Positions 60,190 through 64,000 of a stretch of 64,000 bases of DNA are shown piece by piece. Within the stretch, counting starts at the first letter, position 1. Each line of letters begins with the position of its first letter. The notes under the pieces were generated by a model that searched no databases, was not told where the DNA came from, and saw only the letters and a program-made list of their open reading frames with translations. The DNA comes from Ferrovum myxofaciens (GTDB lineage: Bacteria; Pseudomonadota; Gammaproteobacteria; Burkholderiales; Ferrovaceae), in contig NZ_JPOQ01000026.1 of NCBI RefSeq assembly GCF_000735045.1, positions 1 to 64,000 on the forward strand, written 5' to 3'. The translations under genes were made by a program, and so were the position numbers.

Positions 60190-60736
60190 GGGTGAAATGG
60201 GCCACTTTGGTTTTGTTGTCAACGATCATTGAATTGGCGAGCAGCCGATCCTGGCCATGAGTGACCACCACCGGTTGATCAGTCTTTTCGATACCCCGTT
60301 GAGGATAGGCAGTCAAAATACTGGTCGTCATCACCGTCCGTGGTTCTTCAGGGGTGGGTTGACGGGTAACCACCACATGTCCGGTAAACACCACTTCGTC
60401 ACGGGGTTCGGAGCGCACCGCCCGCTCGGAACGAACATCCACCGGGGGGCCATTGGATTCATAGGAGGTAAACAGAACCGTCTCAAAATGAGAAGTATCA
60501 TCGTCGGGGTAATGTACCATTTTAGAAGCATCCAGAGTGTAACGAATCTGCCCGTTTTCTCCCAGTTGCAGGGCGGAAAAATGAAACATGATGAGATCGG
60601 GTATGTGGCGAACGGTTTTTTCCCCCCACGCTCCCCCCCCTTCCACCACTCGCCATAGCCATGTGGTGACCATAGCCAACAGCAGGACCACGACCACTGG
60701 GACCCAGGCCTCCAGATTCTGAATCAGTCTGCCCAT
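60149..60736 (-). CDS. lptC: LPS export protein LptC
   Basis: Inner-membrane anchored LPS acceptor. One N-terminal helix (AWVPVVVVLLLAMVTTWLWR) then a jellyroll similar to LptA (IRYTLDASKMVHYPDDDTSH); 195 aa from ATG 60736, with ATG 60757 possible. Overlaps both kdsC and lptA. Confidence 0.88.
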   Translation of the reverse strand: MGRLIQNLEAWVPVVVVLLLAMVTTWLWRVVEGGGAWGEKTVRHIPDLIMFHFSALQLGENGQIRYTLDASKMVHYPDDDTSHFETVLFTSYESNGPPVDVRSERAVRSEPRDEVVFTGHVVVTRQPTPEEPRTVMTTSILTAYPQRGIEKTDQPVVVTHGQDRLLANSMIVDNKTKVAHFTHAKLLYHSAPRHP

Positions 60737-61260
60737 CGTTCCAGTACTCGGGCCCACTCACCCCGTGCCTGCAAGAGCCAGGTTGCTGCAGCCCGGGCCG
60801 CTCCCATCCCCCCACCCACAGGAGCCACCCAATGAGCTGCTGCCCGAATCTCCTCCGGCGCTTCGGGGACGGTGAGCGCCAAAGCGGAGCGACATAAAAC
60901 GGATAAGTCGGGCAAATCATCACCCATATAAGCCAACTGTTCCCAATGAAGCCCCAAACCGGAGAGCAGGGTATCCATCACCTGACGCTTGTCATGAACT
61001 CCCTGAAACACATGGGTAATGCCTAATTCGCGGGCGCGCAACGTCACAATGGAAGACCGGCGCCCGGTGACGAGAGCCAGCGTCAAGCCTGCCTGCTGCA
61101 ACAACTTCAATCCTACCCCATCGCGCGAATGGAAGGATTTTGTTTCGCGTCCTTGTTCATCAAAGATCAAGGTTCCCGGTGTCAGAATACCGTCCACGTC
61201 AAATCCCACCAACCGTATCTGACGGGCTCGTTGCGCAAGGTCTTCGGCGGATAACTTCAT
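60724..61260 (-). CDS. kdsC: KDO-8-phosphate phosphatase
   Basis: HAD-family phosphatase in KDO synthesis. Nucleophile motif GFDVDGILTPG, Lys region and the acidic motif AYMGDDLPDLSVL; 178 aa, the usual size without a cap domain. Nine bases after kdsD. Confidence 0.94.
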   Translation of the reverse strand: MKLSAEDLAQRARQIRLVGFDVDGILTPGTLIFDEQGRETKSFHSRDGVGLKLLQQAGLTLALVTGRRSSIVTLRARELGITHVFQGVHDKRQVMDTLLSGLGLHWEQLAYMGDDLPDLSVLCRSALALTVPEAPEEIRAAAHWVAPVGGGMGAARAAATWLLQARGEWARVLERWAD

Positions 61261-61269
61261 GAGTTCCTG

Positions 61270-62271
61270 TCAAACGATTCCATGTCGCAAAAGGTCGTGC
61301 ATATTGAACGCACCCACCAAACGCTTCTTTTCCACCACACACAACCCAAAAATCCGCTTGTCCTGCATCACTTGTGCTGCGTTGGCCGCGAGTTCGTCCG
61401 GGTGGGTAACCACAGGATGACGGGTCATCCACTGGCTGACCTCTTGTTCCAAAAGATTGACAGTACCAGTTTCAAGGGCACGCCGCAGATCTCCATCCGT
61501 AAAGATCCCCTCGAGATGATTGTCGTCCCCCACCACCGCCGTCATCCCCAGACCTTTATCCGACATGACCCGTAGCGCTTCCGCCACGGTTGCCTGGTGC
61601 ATTACCCAAGGAATACGCTCTCCTTGATGCATGATGTCCTGAACTGCCAGCAACAGACGTTTACCCAAGGCTCCTCCGGGATGAGTCCGCGCAAAGTCAT
61701 CGGCGGAAAAACCCCGTGCTTCGAGCAAGGTCAGGGCCAAAGCATCGCCCAGTGCCAGGACAGCCGTGGTACTGGCCGTCGGTGCCAAATTGAGGGGGCA
61801 GGCCTCACGCTCCACCCGAACTTCAAGGTGGACATCGGCCAAACGGGCCAAGCGGGAGCGTGCATTCCCGGTCAAAGCCAGAATGCGCGTACCGCGTCGC
61901 TTGAGCAAAGGAGTAATGGTCAGCAACTCATCGCTCTCTCCCGAATTGGACAGAGCCAGCAACACATCCTCAGCGAGGATCATGCCCAAATCCCCATGAC
62001 TGGCCTCAGCCGGATGCATGAAAAAAGCGGGACTGCCTGTACTGGCCAAGGTCGAGGCAATCTTGCTGCCAATATGTCCGGACTTACCCATGCCACTGAC
62101 CACAATACGACCCCGACAGTCCAGAAGCAGGTGATGAGCCGCTACGAAGTGTTCACCTAGGCGAGTAGCCTGATACTGAATGGCCGCGGACTCGATCCCC
62201 AAGATGGTACGCGCCATGGACAACAAGGTGTCGGGGGAGAGGGGAGGAAAAGAATCGGGATGAGCGTTCAT
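61270..62271 (-). CDS. kdsD: arabinose-5-phosphate isomerase
   Basis: Makes D-arabinose 5-phosphate for KDO. SIS domain (GRIVVSGMGKSGHIGSKIAS, HPAEASHGDLGMI) plus two CBS repeats (IPWVMHQATVAEALRVMSDK, VTHPDELAANAAQVMQDKRI); 333 aa. First gene of the kdsD-kdsC-lpt-rpoN run; divergent from the antiporter gene by 70 bases. Confidence 0.94.
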   Translation of the reverse strand: MNAHPDSFPPLSPDTLLSMARTILGIESAAIQYQATRLGEHFVAAHHLLLDCRGRIVVSGMGKSGHIGSKIASTLASTGSPAFFMHPAEASHGDLGMILAEDVLLALSNSGESDELLTITPLLKRRGTRILALTGNARSRLARLADVHLEVRVEREACPLNLAPTASTTAVLALGDALALTLLEARGFSADDFARTHPGGALGKRLLLAVQDIMHQGERIPWVMHQATVAEALRVMSDKGLGMTAVVGDDNHLEGIFTDGDLRRALETGTVNLLEQEVSQWMTRHPVVTHPDELAANAAQVMQDKRIFGLCVVEKKRLVGAFNMHDLLRHGIV

Positions 62272-62341
62272 GGTTCACGGATTATACTTGAGGGCAAGAA
62301 GGGTGTGAAACTTGGCCTCTCTGTCAAAGGAATGGAAACTC

Positions 62342-64000
62342 GTGAGCGACACACTGGAACTGATTTTACTGCTGCTGATCCTGGCGACATTGAGCGTGGC
62401 GCTGTTTCGCCTCCTGCGCCTGCCCGCCATGCTTGGATACCTCCTCACCGGCATCCTGATTGGGCCCCATGCTGCCGGCTGGATCCCTCCCGGTGAAGAA
62501 ACTCGACATCTTGCCGAATTCGGTGTCGTGTTCCTCATGTTCAGTGTGGGACTCGAGTTCAGTTTACCCCAACTGATTGCCATGCAACGCACTGTATTTG
62601 GCCTGGGCACCGCCCAGATGGGTTTGGCCTTTGGCTTGGTCTTTTTGCTGGGCTGGGCCATGAATCTGCCTCTGCAAGGCACGGTGGTGTTGGCCGGGGC
62701 ACTGTCCCTGTCTTCCACCGCAATCATTTCGCGTCTGTTGGCCGAACGCTCCGAACTGAAATCCCCCCACGGACAACGCATCATGGGCATGATGCTGTTT
62801 CAGGATCTGGCGGTCGTTCCCCTTCTGGTTCTAATTCCCGCTCTTGCCAAACCCCACGATCATCTGGCACGTATGATGCTCATCGAAGCCTTCGAGGCCA
62901 TGGTCATTCTGTCTCTTTTGCTGGGCTTGGGGAAAAAATGGCTGGGACTCTGGTTTCACTGGATTGCCCGACAAAAGTCCTCGGAACTGTTTCTGCTCAA
63001 CGTCCTATGGGTCATTTTGCTGTTGGCCTGGATCACTCAGAAGGCCGGACTATCGCTGGCGCTGGGGGCTTTTGTATCGGGCGTGTTGCTGGCTGAAACC
63101 GATTACCGCTATCAGGTGGAAGATTACATCAAGCCCTTTCGCGATGTTTTGCTCGGTCTTTTTTTCATCACCATCGGGACACTGCTGGATTTGACTGTCG
63201 TGATTCACCACCTGCCCGCCGTATTGCTGACCCTGATCCTCCTGCTGGGACTTAAGTTGCTGACCGTGTACGGGCCCGCACGCGCGCTGGGCGAGCAGGA
63301 TTCCATTGCCCTGCGTACTGCATTGGCCATGGCCCCGGCAGGTGAATTCGGGTTCGTGCTGCTGGCCCAGACCGAAGGACTTCATCTGGTCCCTGCCACA
63401 CCACTTCAAATCGTTCTGGCAGCCATGCTCATCAGCATGATCCTGGCCCCCTTCATTCTGCTCATGAGTGATCGTATCGTCCTCTTTGCCTGCAAGAACG
63501 AATGGGCCTTGCGTTCCGTCGCCCTCCATGAACTGTCTCGTCGAAGTTACGGGAAACAACGGCACGTCATCGTCTGCGGATACGGCCGAAGCGGTCAAAA
63601 TCTGGCCCGTTTCCTGGAGCAGGAGGGAGTTTCCGTACTCGCCCTCGACCGCGACCCGCAACGGGTCCGGCTTGCCTCGGAAGCAGGCGACGAGGTCGTG
63701 TTTGGCGATGCGGGACGGCAAGAAGTCCTGATTGCTGCCGGTATCCAGCGCGCTTCAGCGCTCATCATCAGTTTTTCTGATACGGCGTTGTCTCTCGCCA
63801 TCATCGCGCTGGTCCGGGAGTTGAAGCCGGCACTTCCCGTCATTGTCCGTACCCTTGATGACAGTGATCTGGATCGCCTGAAAGAGGCGGGCGCTGCCGA
63901 GGTTGTTCCGGAAATTCTGGAAGGATCCCTCATGCTGGCCAGTCATGCACTGCTCGAATTGGGCATACCCCTGTCACGAGTTCTGAAACGGATCCGTCAA
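62342..64000 (+). CDS. CPA2-family cation:proton antiporter (KefB/C-like), cut by the window end
   Basis: 553 codons are visible and the frame is still open at the edge. Twelve or so membrane segments form the Na/H-exchanger domain (LPAMLGYLLTGILIGPHAAG, ALSLSSTAIISRLLAE, QDLAVVPLL), followed by a TrkA-N/RCK nucleotide-binding domain (HVIVCGYGRSGQNLARFLEQ). GTG 62342 follows AAGGAA by about 10 bases; no ATG fits. Likely K+ efflux coupled to protons, a pH or electrophile response. Confidence 0.9.
   Translation, partial: MSDTLELILLLLILATLSVALFRLLRLPAMLGYLLTGILIGPHAAGWIPPGEETRHLAEFGVVFLMFSVGLEFSLPQLIAMQRTVFGLGTAQMGLAFGLVFLLGWAMNLPLQGTVVLAGALSLSSTAIISRLLAERSELKSPHGQRIMGMMLFQDLAVVPLLVLIPALAKPHDHLARMMLIEAFEAMVILSLLLGLGKKWLGLWFHWIARQKSSELFLLNVLWVILLLAWITQKAGLSLALGAFVSGVLLAETDYRYQVEDYIKPFRDVLLGLFFITIGTLLDLTVVIHHLPAVLLTLILLLGLKLLTVYGPARALGEQDSIALRTALAMAPAGEFGFVLLAQTEGLHLVPATPLQIVLAAMLISMILAPFILLMSDRIVLFACKNEWALRSVALHELSRRSYGKQRHVIVCGYGRSGQNLARFLEQEGVSVLALDRDPQRVRLASEAGDEVVFGDAGRQEVLIAAGIQRASALIISFSDTALSLAIIALVRELKPALPVIVRTLDDSDLDRLKEAGAAEVVPEILEGSLMLASHALLELGIPLSRVLKRIRQ

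Overview
The window reads as chromosome of a chemolithoautotrophic betaproteobacterium. The housekeeping gene order is the main reason: sspB-sspA-petCBA; tatCBA-HIT-hisE-I-F-A-H-B-C-D-G-murA-ibaG; mlaBCDEF; kdsD-kdsC-lptCAB-rpoN-hpf-ptsN-hprK-rapZ. A Ferrovum- or Thiobacillus-like organism is my best guess. That is inference from layout and from the alpha-carboxysome/form IA RuBisCO set; I could run no search.

Layout. (1) 0-1.6 kb is an eroded accessory patch: a fragment of a Cas3 HD domain, a HicBA toxin-antitoxin pair whose toxin is frameshifted by a 17-bp tandem duplication, a cas4 broken by an in-frame stop, and a hairpin resembling an IS200/IS605-type end. (2) 1.6-26.5 kb is nearly all minus strand: tRNA-Thr, stringent-starvation proteins, the cytochrome bc1 complex, Tat export, complete histidine biosynthesis, murA, the Mla lipid-transport operon, thiamine (thiS/thiG) and a run of repair and nucleotide-hygiene genes. 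A membrane-anchored DegS-type protease is the one plus-strand gene there. (3) 26.6-32.0 kb is plus strand: yicC-gmk-rpoZ-spoT-ridA and mutY, with tRNA-Gly on the other strand. (4) 32.1-51.7 kb is a CO2-concentrating supercluster: dabB-dabA (bicarbonate accumulation) plus a DUF6671-type zinc-ribbon protein, a LysR regulator of the CbbR kind, a divergent cytosolic PDC-sensor protein, a displaced Sua5/YrdC gene, and one long minus-strand operon cbbL-cbbS-csoS2-csoSCA-csoS4A-csoS4B-csoS1-csoS1-bfr-acRAF-(69-aa unknown)-cbbQ-cbbO. (5) 52.0-64 kb returns to housekeeping: a GGDEF/EAL enzyme, rapZ-hprK-ptsN-hpf-rpoN-lptBAC-kdsC-kdsD and the start of a KefB/C-type antiporter cut by the window edge.

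How region 4 works together. DabA/DabB drive vectorial CO2 hydration to load bicarbonate. The carboxysome shell (CsoS1, CsoS4) and scaffold (CsoS2) enclose RuBisCO and the carbonic anhydrase CsoSCA, acRAF helps RuBisCO assemble, and CbbQO reactivates inhibited enzyme. The three AT-rich intergenic regions, upstream of dabB, between cbbR and the PDC gene, and upstream of cbbL, share the same 13-15 bp motif. It fits the TNA-N7-TNA form reported for CbbR sites (one copy has one mismatch). This makes a single CbbR regulon the simplest model.

The most promising under-described pieces are the PDC-sensor protein facing cbbR, the DUF6671 gene behind dabA, and the 69-aa basic, disordered-looking protein with a near-C-terminal Trp inside the carboxysome operon. 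No ungenic stretch exceeds 300 bases; the longest (about 200-290 bases) are the promoter regions described below.
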